Shown piece after piece: positions 7,763 through 18,891 of a DNA stretch of 20,455 nt. Under the pieces are notes generated by a model that saw only the letters and a list, made by a program, of their open reading frames with translations, made no database searches and was not told the DNA's origin. The stretch covers positions 1 through 20,455 of the forward strand of contig JAJXXT010000063.1 of the NCBI GenBank assembly GCA_021780935.1, in the 5' to 3' direction. Position 1 is the first letter of the stretch; the number at the start of each line of letters is the position of its first letter. The DNA is from Pseudomonadota bacterium (GTDB lineage: Bacteria > Pseudomonadota > Alphaproteobacteria > Acetobacterales > Acetobacteraceae). A program made the translations under genes and the position numbers.

Positions 7763-8557
7763 TCAGCCGGCGGCGGCGACCGCGCGCCTGGCCATCACGC
7801 CGACCAGGTGCGCGCGATACTCGGCGCTGGCGTGGATGTCGCTGTTCAGCCCATCGGCCGGCGTCGCCACGCCCGCCAGAGCATCCGCCGACCAGTTCTT
7901 CGCCAGCGCCGCCTCCATCGCCTTGTGGCGGAAGACGCCGTTCTGCCCCGCGCCGGTCACCGCGACGCGCACCCCCTGCGGCCCCCTGGCCACGAACACG
8001 CCGACCATCGCATAGCGCGAGGCGGGGTTGGCGAACTTCATGTAGGCCGCCTTGGCGGGAACCGGGAAGATCACCCTGGTGATGATCTCGCCCTGCTCCA
8101 GCGCGGTCGCGAACATGCCTTGGAAATAATCGTCCGCCGCGATCGAGCGCTTGTTGGTCACGATCGTCGCGCCCAGCGCCAGCGCCGCCGACGGATAGCA
8201 GGCGGAGGGATCGTTGTTGGCGAGGCTGCCGCCGATGGTGCCGCGGTGGCGCACCGCCTCATCGCCGATATTGGCCGCGAGCGCCGCCAGCGCCGGGATC
8301 GCGCGCTTCACCTCGGCCGAGCCCGCCACCGCCGCATGCGTCGTCATCGCCCCGATCTCGACCGTCTCGCCGGTGACCTTGATCCCGGTGAGCCCGAGCC
8401 CCGCCAGGTCCACCACCCGGGAGGGCTTGTTGAGTCTTTGTTTTAAAACCGGAATGAACGTCATGCCGCCCGCCAGCGCCTTGGCATCGCCGTCGCCGGT
8501 GAGGATCGACGCGACCTCCGCCAGAGCCTTGGGCTTCACATACTCGAAATCGTACAT
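7763..8557 (-). CDS. Molybdenum hydroxylase FAD subunit (CoxM-like, medium)
   Basis: A 264-residue FAD-binding subunit of a xanthine-dehydrogenase/CO-dehydrogenase family hydroxylase; it passes electrons from the iron-sulfur subunit to the acceptor. Both family FAD motifs are present: AGGMTFIP (29-36) and [11 protein letters not shown] (107-117). The start is ATG at 8557 with GGGAGAGG upstream; the longer frame opening at 8596 lies inside the large-subunit gene. It begins 13 bases after the large-subunit stop. It is slightly short for the family (usually about 280-290). Codons 37-41 (GTT TTA AAA CAA AGA) are strikingly AT-rich against a nearly all-G/C third-position background and contain a T-TTA-AAA heptamer (see findings). 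Subunit identity is firm. Confidence 0.93.
   Translation of the reverse strand: MYDFEYVKPKALAEVASILTGDGDAKALAGGMTFIPVLKQRLNKPSRVVDLAGLGLTGIKVTGETVEIGAMTTHAAVAGSAEVKRAIPALAALAANIGDEAVRHRGTIGGSLANNDPSACYPSAALALGATIVTNKRSIAADDYFQGMFATALEQGEIITRVIFPVPAKAAYMKFANPASRYAMVGVFVARGPQGVRVAVTGAGQNGVFRHKAMEAALAKNWSADALAGVATPADGLNSDIHASAEYRAHLVGVMARRAVAAAG
8440..8449. other. AT-rich palindrome and slippery heptamer inside the CoxM-like gene
   Basis: GTTTTAAAAC is a perfect 10-base palindrome and the most AT-rich spot I noticed in the window. On the coding (minus) strand it gives codons GTT TTA AAA, placing T-TTA-AAA in the phase of a classical X-XXY-YYZ minus-one slippery site. It is followed by the rare-looking codons CAA AGA. 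No function is established. Confidence 0.5.
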
Positions 8558-8570
8558 CGTGCCTCTCCCG

Positions 8571-10949
<2,379 letters not shown>

Positions 10950-11070
10950 CGAGGTCTTGCCTCCCCTGGCTCGCTCCTCCGGGTGCGACGATCGGATGCG
11001 CACCCGCCCTCAGCCGACATCCCGCGGGGCCGCCGTTTGTACCCCGGCTGGTCCCGCGCCCTGGCCCGGC
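10950..11070. other. Intergenic spacer between small and large subunit genes
   Basis: This 121-base gap inside an otherwise compact operon encodes nothing I can recognise. It holds the hairpin at 10981-11005 and the ribosome site of the large-subunit gene. The spacer may serve differential expression of subunits, but nothing further is visible. Confidence 0.5.
10981..11005 (-). other. Candidate RNA hairpin upstream of the large subunit gene
   Basis: GGGTGCG and CGCACCC form a perfect 7-base-pair stem (10981-10987 with 10999-11005) around an 11-base loop, 32 to 56 bases before the large-subunit ATG in transcription direction. There is no U-tract, so it is not an intrinsic terminator. It could be a processing or mRNA-stability element, or chance in GC-rich DNA. 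Confidence 0.3.
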
Positions 11071-11562
<492 letters not shown>

Positions 11563-11641
11563 GCGTTCCTCCCCTGCGTTTCGTCTCGCCCTGCGTTGCG
11601 CCGCGCCGGCGTAACCGGCCGGCGGCATCGTCCTGCGCGGC

Positions 11642-11670
11642 AATGTCGCCGCTGCCCCCGCCATGGTCAA
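11642..11670 (-). promoter_or_regulatory. Candidate promoter for the molybdenum hydroxylase operon
   Basis: Reading the minus strand, TTGACC (11670-11665) resembles a -35 box. GACATT (11647-11642), 17 bases further, is a weak -10 match (three of six). This would place transcription start about 75 bases before the small-subunit ATG. The -35 is good and the -10 poor. Confidence 0.35.
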
Positions 11671-11693
11671 GCGGCGCGGTCGTGATACCTTCT

Positions 11694-11719
11694 GCGTTAT
11701 GCTCGCGCGGCCATAACGC
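11694..11719. promoter_or_regulatory. Inverted repeat GCGTTATG-N10-CATAACGC, candidate operator
   Basis: A perfect 8-base dyad (11694-11701 and 11712-11719) with a 10-base spacer lies in the 169-base gap between the ABC importer operon (stop at 11732) and the CoxS-like gene. The half-sites are centred 18 bases apart. It lies about 25 bases upstream of the candidate -35, a typical activator position. It could instead form an RNA stem after the ATPase gene, but there is no U-tract. Confidence 0.45.
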
Positions 11720-11731
11720 GGACGCGCCGCC

Positions 11732-12715
11732 TCACGCCGCCGCCGGCACCGCGTCGAGATGGCAGGCGGAAATTTGCCCCGGTGCGCGCTCGCGCAGCAG
11801 CGGCTCCTCGCTGCGGCAACGGTCGAAGGCGAACGGGCAGCGGGTGTGGAAACGGCAGCCCGAGGGCGGGTTAATCGGGCTCGGCACGTCGCCCTTGAGG
11901 ATGACGCGCTGGCGTTTCACCGTCGGGTCCGGCACCGGCACGGCGGAGAGCAGCGCGCGGGTATAGGGGTGGTGCGGCGCGGCAAACAGCGTGCGCCGGT
12001 CCGCCATCTCGACGATCTTGCCGAGATACATCACCGCGACGCGATGCGTCAGGTGCTCGACGATGGCGAGGTCGTGGCTGATGAACAGCAGCGCCAGCCC
12101 GAGCTCGTCCTGCAGATCGGCGAGCAGGTTGACGATCTGCGCCTTCACCGACACGTCGAGCGCCGAGACCGCCTCGTCGCAGACGATGATGTCCGCGCCG
12201 GGCGCGAGCGCGCGGGCGATGCCGATGCGCTGGCGCTGGCCGCCGGAGAACTCGTGCGGCAGCCGCTTAATCGCGTCGCGCGGCAACTGCACCTTGTCCA
12301 TCAGCCCCGCCACCCGGTCCTTCAGCTCCGCGCCCGAGGCGAGGCCGAAATTGACGATCGGCTCGGCGATGATCTCGCCCACCGACAGGCGCGGGTTGAG
12401 GCTGGAGAACGGATCCTGGAACACCACCTGCATGCGCCGGCGCAGCGGCCGCAGCCGGCGCGCCGGCAGGTTGTCGATCCGCTCGCCGCCCAGCCAGACC
12501 TCGCCGCTCGTCGGGTCGAGCAGCCGCAGCACGGTGCGCCCGACCGTGGACTTGCCGCAGCCGCTCTCGCCGACCACCGACAGCGTCTCGCCGCGATCGA
12601 TGTGAAACGAGACCCCGTCCACCGCATGCACGACGCCGCGCCGGGTCCCGAACAGTCCGCCCCGGAGCGGGAAATGTTTCACCAGTGCATTGACCTCGAG
12701 CAGATGCGCGCTCAC
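11732..12715 (-). CDS. Peptide-type ABC importer ATPase, DppF-like
   Basis: A 327-residue ATPase, last gene of a five-gene importer operon. Walker [10 protein letters not shown] is at 49-57, the Q-loop block QDPFSSLNP at 100-108, the signature SGGQRQR at 157-163, Walker B plus catalytic Glu (DIIVCDE) at 175-181, and the switch His in LLFISHDL. The C-terminal segment with [14 protein letters not shown] is the oligopeptide-family extension. The EAVSALD after Walker B, instead of EPTTALD, is normal for DppF-type subunits. The start is GTG at 12715, sharing GTGA with the stop of the DppD-like gene. It ends 169 bases before the CoxS-like gene on the same strand, so readthrough into the hydroxylase operon is possible. 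It is a paralogue of the partial ATPase at 1-535. Confidence 0.95.
   Translation of the reverse strand: MSAHLLEVNALVKHFPLRGGLFGTRRGVVHAVDGVSFHIDRGETLSVVGESGCGKSTVGRTVLRLLDPTSGEVWLGGERIDNLPARRLRPLRRRMQVVFQDPFSSLNPRLSVGEIIAEPIVNFGLASGAELKDRVAGLMDKVQLPRDAIKRLPHEFSGGQRQRIGIARALAPGADIIVCDEAVSALDVSVKAQIVNLLADLQDELGLALLFISHDLAIVEHLTHRVAVMYLGKIVEMADRRTLFAAPHHPYTRALLSAVPVPDPTVKRQRVILKGDVPSPINPPSGCRFHTRCPFAFDRCRSEEPLLRERAPGQISACHLDAVPAAA
12207..12244. repeat. Paralogue repeat copy A2 (partner 24-61)
   Basis: 38 bases identical to 24-61, encoding the region after the ABC signature. See the partner entry; conservation between paralogues is the simplest cause. Confidence 0.8.
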
Positions 12716-13716
12716 GCCGCTGCCCTCCCGGCGGCAAGCAGATGGCAGGCGGCGAGATGCCCCGCCCCCGCATCCGTGACCGCCGGCGTCACCTGGCGGC
12801 AGACCTCCATCACATACGGGCAGCGCCCGGCGAAGGCGCAGCCGACGATCGGGCGGCGCAGGCTCGGCACCTGCCCGGGAATCTCGGTCAGCCGCCCGCG
12901 CCCGGCCTCGCCGAGCGAGGAGCCGAGCTTGGGCACCGCCGCCAGCAGCCCCTGCGTGTAGGGATGCAGCGGGCGCGCGAACAGCGACGAAGCCGGCGCC
13001 TCCTCGACCTTGCGCCCGGCATACATCACCACCACCCGCTCGGCCATCTCCGCCACCACGCCGAGATCGTGCGTGATCAGCATGATCGCCGCCCCGACCC
13101 GGCGCTTGAGATCACGCATCAGGTCGAGGATCTGCGCCTGGATGGTGACGTCGAGCGCCGTCGTCGGCTCGTCGGCGATCAGCAGCTTCGGGTTGCAGGC
13201 CAACGCCATCGCGATCATCACCCGCTGGCGCATGCCGCCGGAGAGCTGGTGCGGATACTCGCGCACCCGCCGTTCCGGTGCCGGAATGCCCACCAGCGTC
13301 AGCAGCTCCACCACCCGCGCCGTCGCCCGCGCCCCGTCAAGCCCTTCGTGCAGCCGCAGCGTCTCGCCGATCTGCCGCCCGACGGTCAGCACCGGGTTGA
13401 GGCTGGTCATCGGCTCCTGGAAGATCATCGCGATGTCTTTGCCGCGCAGCGCCCGCATCTCCGCCTCCGACAGCGCCAGCAGCTCGCGCCCCTGGAAGCG
13501 GATCGAACCCGCGATCTTGCCCGGTGGCTCGGGCACCAGGCGCAGGATCGACATCGAGGTCACCGACTTGCCGCAGCCGCTCTCGCCCACGATCGCCACC
13601 GTCTCGCCGGCCCCGATCGAGAAGGACAGCCCCTGCACCGCCCGCACCACGCCGTCCTCGGTCGCGAAATGCGTCTGCAGGTCCGTCACCTGCAGCAGCG
13701 TGTCGTCACCGGCCAT
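12712..13716 (-). CDS. Peptide-type ABC importer ATPase, DppD-like
   Basis: A 334-residue ATPase paired with the DppF-like subunit. Walker [10 protein letters not shown] is at 44-52, the Q-loop block QEPMTSLNP at 100-108, the signature SGGMRQR at 159-165, Walker B LLIADEPT at 178-185, and the H-loop LITHDLG. The C-terminal [14 protein letters not shown] segment is the oligopeptide-family extension. The start is ambiguous: ATG at 13716 (used here, two bases after the permease stop) or GTG at 13722, which would share GTGA with that stop. Neither has a strong separate ribosome site, so translation is probably coupled. The stop overlaps the next gene by four bases. It is the closest relative in the window of the gene at 546-1532, with a 45-base identical stretch. 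Confidence 0.94.
   Translation of the reverse strand: MAGDDTLLQVTDLQTHFATEDGVVRAVQGLSFSIGAGETVAIVGESGCGKSVTSMSILRLVPEPPGKIAGSIRFQGRELLALSEAEMRALRGKDIAMIFQEPMTSLNPVLTVGRQIGETLRLHEGLDGARATARVVELLTLVGIPAPERRVREYPHQLSGGMRQRVMIAMALACNPKLLIADEPTTALDVTIQAQILDLMRDLKRRVGAAIMLITHDLGVVAEMAERVVVMYAGRKVEEAPASSLFARPLHPYTQGLLAAVPKLGSSLGEAGRGRLTEIPGQVPSLRRPIVGCAFAGRCPYVMEVCRQVTPAVTDAGAGHLAACHLLAAGRAAA
13390..13434. repeat. Paralogue repeat copy B2 (partner 1215-1259)
   Basis: 45 bases identical to 1215-1259, encoding the Q-loop block. Together with copy B1 it is a possible site for homologous recombination that would delete or duplicate the 12 kb between. Confidence 0.8.
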
Positions 13717-13718
13717 GG

Positions 13719-14621
13719 TCACAGCCGCTTCGCGAGCCGGGGATCGAGCGCGTCGCGCAGCCCGTCGCCCAGCAGGTTCACCGCCAGCACCGTGATCGAG
13801 AGGAACACCGCGGGGAAGAAGACGATGTAGGGCTTGATCTGCCACAGCGCCCGCCCCTCGGCCATGATGTTGCCCCACGAGGGAATAGTCGGCGGCGTAC
13901 CTGCGCCGATGAACGAGAGGATCGCCTCGATCACCATCGCCGAGGCGCAGATATAGGTCGCCTGCACCGTCAGTGCCGCCGTCGTGTTCGGCACGATGTG
14001 CTTGATCAGGATCTTCGGCAGCCTGGTCCCCGAGGCGACCGCCGCCTCGACGAAGGGCTGCTCGCGCAGGGTCAGCACCACGCCGCGCACCAGGCGCGCG
14101 ACCTGCGGCACCTGCGGAATGGTGATCGCGACGACGACGTTGGAGACCGAGCCTCGGGTCAGCGCCATCAGCGCGATCGCGAGCAGAATGCCGGGAATCG
14201 ACATCAACCCGTCCATGACGCGCATCAGCAGCATGTCGAGCCAGCGCACGAAGCCCGAGACGACACCGATCGCCATGCCGATCACGGAGGCGAGGACGGC
14301 GACGCTGAAGCCGACGCCGAGCGAGACGCGCGAGCCGTAGAGAACGCGCGAATAGACGTCGCGGCCGAGCATGTCCGTGCCGAACCAGTAGGCGGCCTGC
14401 GGGTCGCGCAGGCGGTAGATCGGCGAGATCGCCTCGGGGTCGCGGGTGCCGAGCCAGGGCGCGAAGACGGCGATAAACACCATGATCCCCAGCAGCAGCC
14501 CGCCGGCGACGATGGTCGGATGGCGGACGGTGAAGCGCATGATGCGCCCGCGCTCGCGCCGCGGCGGCAGGACATCCGGCAGGTCCGGTGCGGCGGCAAC
14601 GCCGCCCAGCGTGATGCTCAA
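13719..14621 (-). CDS. Peptide-type ABC importer permease, DppC-like
   Basis: A 300-residue inner-membrane permease. The order is typical of DppC/OppC: a cytoplasmic N-terminus, a first helix ([22 protein letters not shown]), the family block [21 protein letters not shown] (81-101), several helices, and the EAA loop [23 protein letters not shown] (190-212) that docks onto the ATPases. It ends with the usual [11 protein letters not shown]. The start is TTG at 14621, sharing TTGA with the stop of the DppB-like gene. An internal ATG exists at residue 28, but the TTG gives a normal-length N-terminus and tight coupling. Subunit type is certain; the transported substrate is not. Confidence 0.95.
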   Translation of the reverse strand: MSITLGGVAAAPDLPDVLPPRRERGRIMRFTVRHPTIVAGGLLLGIMVFIAVFAPWLGTRDPEAISPIYRLRDPQAAYWFGTDMLGRDVYSRVLYGSRVSLGVGFSVAVLASVIGMAIGVVSGFVRWLDMLLMRVMDGLMSIPGILLAIALMALTRGSVSNVVVAITIPQVPQVARLVRGVVLTLREQPFVEAAVASGTRLPKILIKHIVPNTTAALTVQATYICASAMVIEAILSFIGAGTPPTIPSWGNIMAEGRALWQIKPYIVFFPAVFLSITVLAVNLLGDGLRDALDPRLAKRL

Positions 14622-15559
14622 TAGCGGATCCTCGGGTCGAAGACGGTGTAGAGAATATCCACCACCAGGTTCACCAGCACGTAGATGAAGCTGAAGACCA
14701 GCACCACGCCCTGGATCACCGGATAGTCACGTTGGAGAATCGCATCGACCGTGAGCCGGCCGATGCCCGGCAGCGCGAACACGCTCTCCGTCACCACCGC
14801 GCCGCCGATCAGGGCGGCGAAGCCGATGCCGATGATGGTCACGATCGGCACGGCCGCGTTCTTCAGCGCGTGGACATAGAGAATCTCGCGCTGCCCCACG
14901 CCCTTGGCGCGCGCGGTGCGCACATAGTCCTGGCTCAGCACCTCGAGCATCGTCGCCCGGGTGATACGGGCAATGAGCGCGATGTAGATCCCGCCAAGCG
15001 TCAGCGACGGCAGGATCAGGCTGCGCAGCCAGGGCCAGAACCCGTGCGAGAGCGAAACATAGCCCTGCACCGGAAACCACGGCAGCCGCAGCGCGAAGGC
15101 ATAGGCCAGCAGGTAGCCGATCACGAACACCGGAACCGAGAAGCCGAACACCGCCATCACCATGATGACGCGGTCGATCCAGGTCCCTGCCTTCCATGCC
15201 GCGAGCACGCCCATCGGCACCGCGATCGCGATCGACATCACCAGCGTGATCGTCATCAGCGACAGCGTCGTCGGCGCGCGCTGCTCGATCATCCTGAGGA
15301 CCGGCAGGTTGGTGAAGATCGAGGTGCCGAGGTCGCCATGCAGCACATGCCACAGCCAGTCGCCGAAGCGCACCAGGAACGGCCGGTCGAGGCCGAGCGA
15401 GGCGCGGATATGCGCGATCTGCTGCACGGTCGCCTGGTCGCCGGCGATGATCGCCGCCGGATCGCCCGGCGCGATGTAGAGCAGGCTGAAGACGAACAGT
15501 GCCACCAGCCCCATCACCGGGATCGTGGCGGCGATGCGCCGCAGGATATAGGTCAGCAT
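14618..15559 (-). CDS. Peptide-type ABC importer permease, DppB-like
   Basis: A 313-residue inner-membrane permease. It starts with the classic [34 protein letters not shown] and includes the periplasmic [26 protein letters not shown] block (55-80). The EAA-type loop [30 protein letters not shown] lies near 206-235, and the protein ends [13 protein letters not shown], all as in DppB/OppB/GsiC proteins. The ATG at 15559 is 28 bases after the stop of the binding-protein gene. The stop shares four bases with the start of the DppC-like gene. It forms the translocation pore with that partner. Confidence 0.96.
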   Translation of the reverse strand: MLTYILRRIAATIPVMGLVALFVFSLLYIAPGDPAAIIAGDQATVQQIAHIRASLGLDRPFLVRFGDWLWHVLHGDLGTSIFTNLPVLRMIEQRAPTTLSLMTITLVMSIAIAVPMGVLAAWKAGTWIDRVIMVMAVFGFSVPVFVIGYLLAYAFALRLPWFPVQGYVSLSHGFWPWLRSLILPSLTLGGIYIALIARITRATMLEVLSQDYVRTARAKGVGQREILYVHALKNAAVPIVTIIGIGFAALIGGAVVTESVFALPGIGRLTVDAILQRDYPVIQGVVLVFSFIYVLVNLVVDILYTVFDPRIRY

Positions 15560-15587
15560 CCCGCGCCGCCCGCGGCGAAAGCCCCGT

Positions 15588-17168
15588 TCATGCCGGCCGC
15601 ACGTTCCAGAAGACCGGAATGCCGTCGAGCACGCCGGTGATGGATTTCTTGTAGCTCGTGTTCTGGAAGAACTGCCCGAGCGGAATATAGGGCACGTCGA
15701 TGAAGGCCTGCTGCTGCAGCTTCACGGCCAACTCCTTCTGTGTCGTCACATCCTTCGCCGCCAGCCACTGGTTGCGCAGCGCCTCGATCGCGGGCGAGCT
15801 CGGCCAGCCCGGCTGCCCGCCCGCCTTGCCCTGCCCGCGCAGGAACACATGCCCCGCCGGCGAGAGCTGGTCGAGTCCGGTCCAGAACGTGCTGAACACG
15901 CTCCAGCCGCCCGCGGCGACCGGCTTCATGCTGGCGCGCCGCTGGACCACCGTCCCCCAGTCGGAAGCCTGCGCATCGACCTCGAAGCCCATGCGGCGGA
16001 ACATGTCGGCGGAAACCTCGGCCTCCGCCTTCAGCTCCGGCAGGTCGGTCGGCAGCAGCAGCACGATTTTCTCGCCCTTGTAGCCGGCCTTCTCCAGCGC
16101 CGTCTTGAGCTTGGCGAAGTCCTTCGCCTCGGTGAAGCGCTTGAGCCCGACATCGCTCGCCATCGGCGTGCCCGGCGCGAAGATGCCGGTCGGCACGTGC
16201 CACATCGAGGGATCGGTGCCGGCGACGGCGACCATGTAGTCCTCCTGGCGCACCGCATCGAGCACCACCCGCCGCACCGCCGGGTTGTCGAACGGCGCCA
16301 CCAGCTGGTTGAGCCGCATGCAGCCCATCAGCCCGGTCGGGTCGAGCACGCGGGTGACCAGCCCGCGGTCGGCCTTGAGCACCAGCGCGTTGTCCGCCGG
16401 CGGATTCTCCCACCAGTCCGTCTCGCCCGACTGCATCGCCGCCGTCTTGGTCGCCGCATCGGGGATGACGTGCCACTCGACGCGGTCGTAGTGCACGATC
16501 TTCGGTCCCGCGGTGCCGGACGCGACGCCGCCCGGGCGCGGCACGTAGCCGTGGAATTTCTCATAGACCGCGAGCGAGCCGACCACTCGCTCCCTGGCAT
16601 TCCAGCGGAACGGGCCGCTGCCCACCATCTCCGTCACCTGCTTGAACGGATCGGTCATGGCCAGGCGCTCGGGCATCATCGGGCAGGAATTCGACGCCGC
16701 CTTGCCGAGTGCGGTCGGCAGCAGCGGGAAAGGCTGCTTGAGGCGGAAGCGGATTGTCCGGTCGTCCACCGCCGCGATCTCGTCGGCGAACTGCAGCACC
16801 GTCGCGCCGAACGCATCGCGCGCGCCCCAGCGACGGATGGAGGCGACACAATCGCGCGCCAGCACCTTCGCGCCGTCATGCCATTTGAGGCCGTCGCGCA
16901 GCTTCATCGTCCACTGCCGCCCGCCGTTGTCGACGACGTGGCCCTCGACCATCTGCGGCGAGGCATTGAAGGTGGCGTCGGTGCCGTACAGCGTATCGAA
17001 CACCAGGAAGCCGTGGTTGCGGGTCACATAGGCGGTGGTCCAGACCGGGTCGAGGATCGTGATGTCCGCTTGCGGAATGAACTTGAGCACGCTGGCGGCG
17101 CGCGCGCTGGCGGGTGCGGCGAGTGCCGCGGCCGACGCGCCGAGAAAGGTTCTACGTCTGATCCCCAT
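15588..17168 (-). CDS. Peptide-type ABC importer substrate-binding protein (SBP family 5) with Tat signal
   Basis: A 526-residue periplasmic binding protein of the DppA/OppA class, first gene of the importer operon. The N-terminus MGIRRRTFLGASAAALAAPASARA contains a twin-arginine motif (RRTFL at 5-9) and an A-x-A cleavage site after residue 24, so Tat export is likely. The mature part shows family features: a LDPVWTTAYVTRNHGFLVFDTLYG start, WTMKLRDGLKWHDG, and GSGPFRWNARERVVG. The ATG at 17168 has AGGGGG six bases upstream. Ligands of family members include peptides, nickel, opines and glutathione, and none can be chosen here. It is divergent from GtrA across 294 bases. Confidence 0.95.
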   Translation of the reverse strand: MGIRRRTFLGASAAALAAPASARAASVLKFIPQADITILDPVWTTAYVTRNHGFLVFDTLYGTDATFNASPQMVEGHVVDNGGRQWTMKLRDGLKWHDGAKVLARDCVASIRRWGARDAFGATVLQFADEIAAVDDRTIRFRLKQPFPLLPTALGKAASNSCPMMPERLAMTDPFKQVTEMVGSGPFRWNARERVVGSLAVYEKFHGYVPRPGGVASGTAGPKIVHYDRVEWHVIPDAATKTAAMQSGETDWWENPPADNALVLKADRGLVTRVLDPTGLMGCMRLNQLVAPFDNPAVRRVVLDAVRQEDYMVAVAGTDPSMWHVPTGIFAPGTPMASDVGLKRFTEAKDFAKLKTALEKAGYKGEKIVLLLPTDLPELKAEAEVSADMFRRMGFEVDAQASDWGTVVQRRASMKPVAAGGWSVFSTFWTGLDQLSPAGHVFLRGQGKAGGQPGWPSSPAIEALRNQWLAAKDVTTQKELAVKLQQQAFIDVPYIPLGQFFQNTSYKKSITGVLDGIPVFWNVRPA

Positions 17169-17462
17169 CGCAGCCCCCTGTTACGATTTTGCGCCAGCAT
17201 AACCCGCGTCCGGCAGCGCTGGCGAGCGCACCGTCCCGTCCCCGTCCGTCGCGTCGCCATCCCGGCCAACCGCCGATACCCCCCTCGGCAGCCGCCACGG
17301 CCGCGCCGGGCCCATGCTGCGGTGCCGCGAGGCCGCTGGCAACGGTCGATCTCGCGGCCGTGCCGATCCCGCCCAGCGGCACCCCGCCGCGCGACGCCCC
17401 GCCCGGCCCCCCTCTACACGACTTATCTCGACAGCGCCGGCACCTGAGGCTATCGCCGCCCC
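17169..17462. promoter_or_regulatory. 294-base divergent region, ABC operon / GtrA
   Basis: The largest gap in the window. The left end holds the binding-protein ribosome site, a TATGCT-like -10 candidate for the minus strand without a good -35, an imperfect dyad (17180-17203), and a 7-base inverted repeat (17192-17198 with 17218-17224, 19-base loop). The rest is very GC-rich, and I see no convincing gene, terminator or promoter for GtrA in it. Confidence 0.45.
17180..17203. promoter_or_regulatory. Imperfect dyad GTTACG-N12-CATAAC, weak operator candidate
   Basis: Just upstream of the binding-protein ribosome site, this resembles the perfect dyad at 11694-11719 (core GTTATG-N10-CATAAC), with one mismatch and two extra spacer bases. 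The two sites flank the importer operon. The similarity is slight and may be chance. Confidence 0.25.
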
Positions 17463-17882
17463 ATGTCCGGTTCCCCCGCCGCCTTCGCGATGCTGCGCCG
17501 CCCGATTCTCGGGCAGTTCCTGCGGTTCGGCGTGGTCGGCACGTTCGGCTTCCTGGTCGACACGGCGACGGTCTACGGGCTGCGGGCATGGCTCGGCCTC
17601 TACGGCGCCGGCGCCGCCGCCTACCTCACCGCGGCCTCCGCCAACTGGGTGCTCAACCGGGCCTGGACCTTCCGCGGCCAGGGCAGCCTGCCGGCGCATC
17701 GCCAATGGGCACGCTTCCTCGCCGTCAACCTGATCGGCTTCGCCTTCAACCGAGGCACCTACTTCGCCCTCGTCACCTGGTCGGCGCTGTGCGCGCGCGA
17801 GCCGGTGTTCGCGGTGGCCGCCGGCGGCATCGCCGGACTCGGGCTCAACTTCCACTTCTCGCGCACGGTCGCCTTCAAATGA
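17463..17882 (+). CDS. GtrA-family membrane protein
   Basis: A 139-residue inner-membrane protein with four predicted helices. GtrA proteins are thought to flip or assist transfer of polyprenyl-linked sugars for glycosylation of envelope polymers. Family marks are FLRFGVVGTFGFLVDTATVYGLR (19-41), NWVLNRAWTF (61-70) and the closing NFHFSRTVAF (129-138). The ATG at 17463 has only a weak, rather distant GAGG upstream; a second ATG at codon 10 has none. The glycosyltransferase gene follows after 64 bases, the usual partner, which supports a joint role in lipid-linked sugar synthesis and transfer. Confidence 0.93.
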   Translation: MSGSPAAFAMLRRPILGQFLRFGVVGTFGFLVDTATVYGLRAWLGLYGAGAAAYLTAASANWVLNRAWTFRGQGSLPAHRQWARFLAVNLIGFAFNRGTYFALVTWSALCAREPVFAVAAGGIAGLGLNFHFSRTVAFK

Positions 17883-17946
17883 AGCCGCCCGCGACCGAAT
17901 CCGCCCGGCCGCGGCCGCTCCACTCCACCCCGGCCCGCGGACCCGC

Positions 17947-18891
17947 ATGACGCCCCGCGTCGCCGTCCTGATCCCCTGCTACAACGAGGCGGCGACCATC
18001 GCCGGCGTCGTCGCCGCGATGCGTGCCGCGCTGCCGGACGCGACGATCACGGTGATCGACAACAACTCGACGGACGGGACCGCCGCCGCCGCGCGCGAGG
18101 CCGGGGCAGCGGTGCTGCGCGAGACGCTGCAGGGCAAGGGCCACGCCGTGCGCCGCGGCTTCGCCGATGTCGAGGCGGATGCCTATGTGCTGGTGGACGG
18201 CGACGGCACCTACGATGCCGCGGCCGCGCCGGCGCTGGTCGCGCTGCTGTTCGAGCAGCGGCTCGACATGGTCAGCGCGACCCGCGTCACCGACGCCGCG
18301 GCCGCCTACCGCCGCGGCCACCGCTTCGGCAACCGGGCGCTCACCGGCCTGGTCGGCATCATCTTCGGCAGCCGCGTCTCGGACATGCTCTCCGGCTACC
18401 GTGTCTTCTCGCGCCGCTTCGTCAAATCCTACCCGGCGCTGGCCGGCGGGTTCGAGACGGAGACGGAGTTCACGGTCCATGCGCTCGAGCTGGCGATGCC
18501 GATCGCCGAGCTGCCGACCGCCTACCGCGAACGCCCGGACGGCTCGGTCTCCAAGCTCAACACCTGGCGCGATGGCATGCGCATCCTGCGCATGATCCTG
18601 GTGCTGGTGAAGGAGGAGCGGCCGCTGCAATTGTTCAGCCTCGCCGCCACGGTCCTGATCCTCGCCGGCCTCGGCCTCGGGCTGCCGGTCGTCGCCCAGT
18701 TCATGCGCACCGGCCTGGTGCCGCGCCTGCCGACCGCGGTCCTCGCCCTCGGCCTCGAGCTGCTCGGCTTCCTCGCCATCGCCTCCGGCCTGGTCCTCGA
18801 CTCGGTGGCGCGCGGCAGGCGGGAAATGAAGCGCCTCGCCTATCTCGCGGTTCCCGGCCCGCAACCGATCGGGGAGCCGCGCCGACTTTGA
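17947..18891 (+). CDS. GT2-family glycosyltransferase, dolichyl-phosphate-sugar-synthase/GtrB-like
   Basis: A 314-residue membrane-anchored glycosyltransferase that probably moves a sugar from a nucleotide sugar to polyprenyl phosphate. The N-terminal GT-A domain has VAVLIPCYNEAATI (5-18), IDNNSTDGT (37-45), QGKGHAVRRGF (62-72) and the DXD-type metal site VDGDGTYD (83-90). The later SGYRVFSRRF and YRERPDGSVSKLNTWRDG blocks fit this subgroup. Two C-terminal hydrophobic helices (about residues 230-285) anchor it. The ATG at 17947 has no clear Shine-Dalgarno. The stop shares TTGA with the MFS start. It pairs with the preceding GtrA gene. The sugar is unknown. Confidence 0.93.
   Translation: MTPRVAVLIPCYNEAATIAGVVAAMRAALPDATITVIDNNSTDGTAAAAREAGAAVLRETLQGKGHAVRRGFADVEADAYVLVDGDGTYDAAAAPALVALLFEQRLDMVSATRVTDAAAAYRRGHRFGNRALTGLVGIIFGSRVSDMLSGYRVFSRRFVKSYPALAGGFETETEFTVHALELAMPIAELPTAYRERPDGSVSKLNTWRDGMRILRMILVLVKEERPLQLFSLAATVLILAGLGLGLPVVAQFMRTGLVPRLPTAVLALGLELLGFLAIASGLVLDSVARGRREMKRLAYLAVPGPQPIGEPRRL

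Noticed and set aside
17169..17462. Small gene or sRNA in the divergent gap
   Set aside because: Frames there are short, Pro/Arg-rich and lack ribosome sites; no promoter plus terminator pair could be found.
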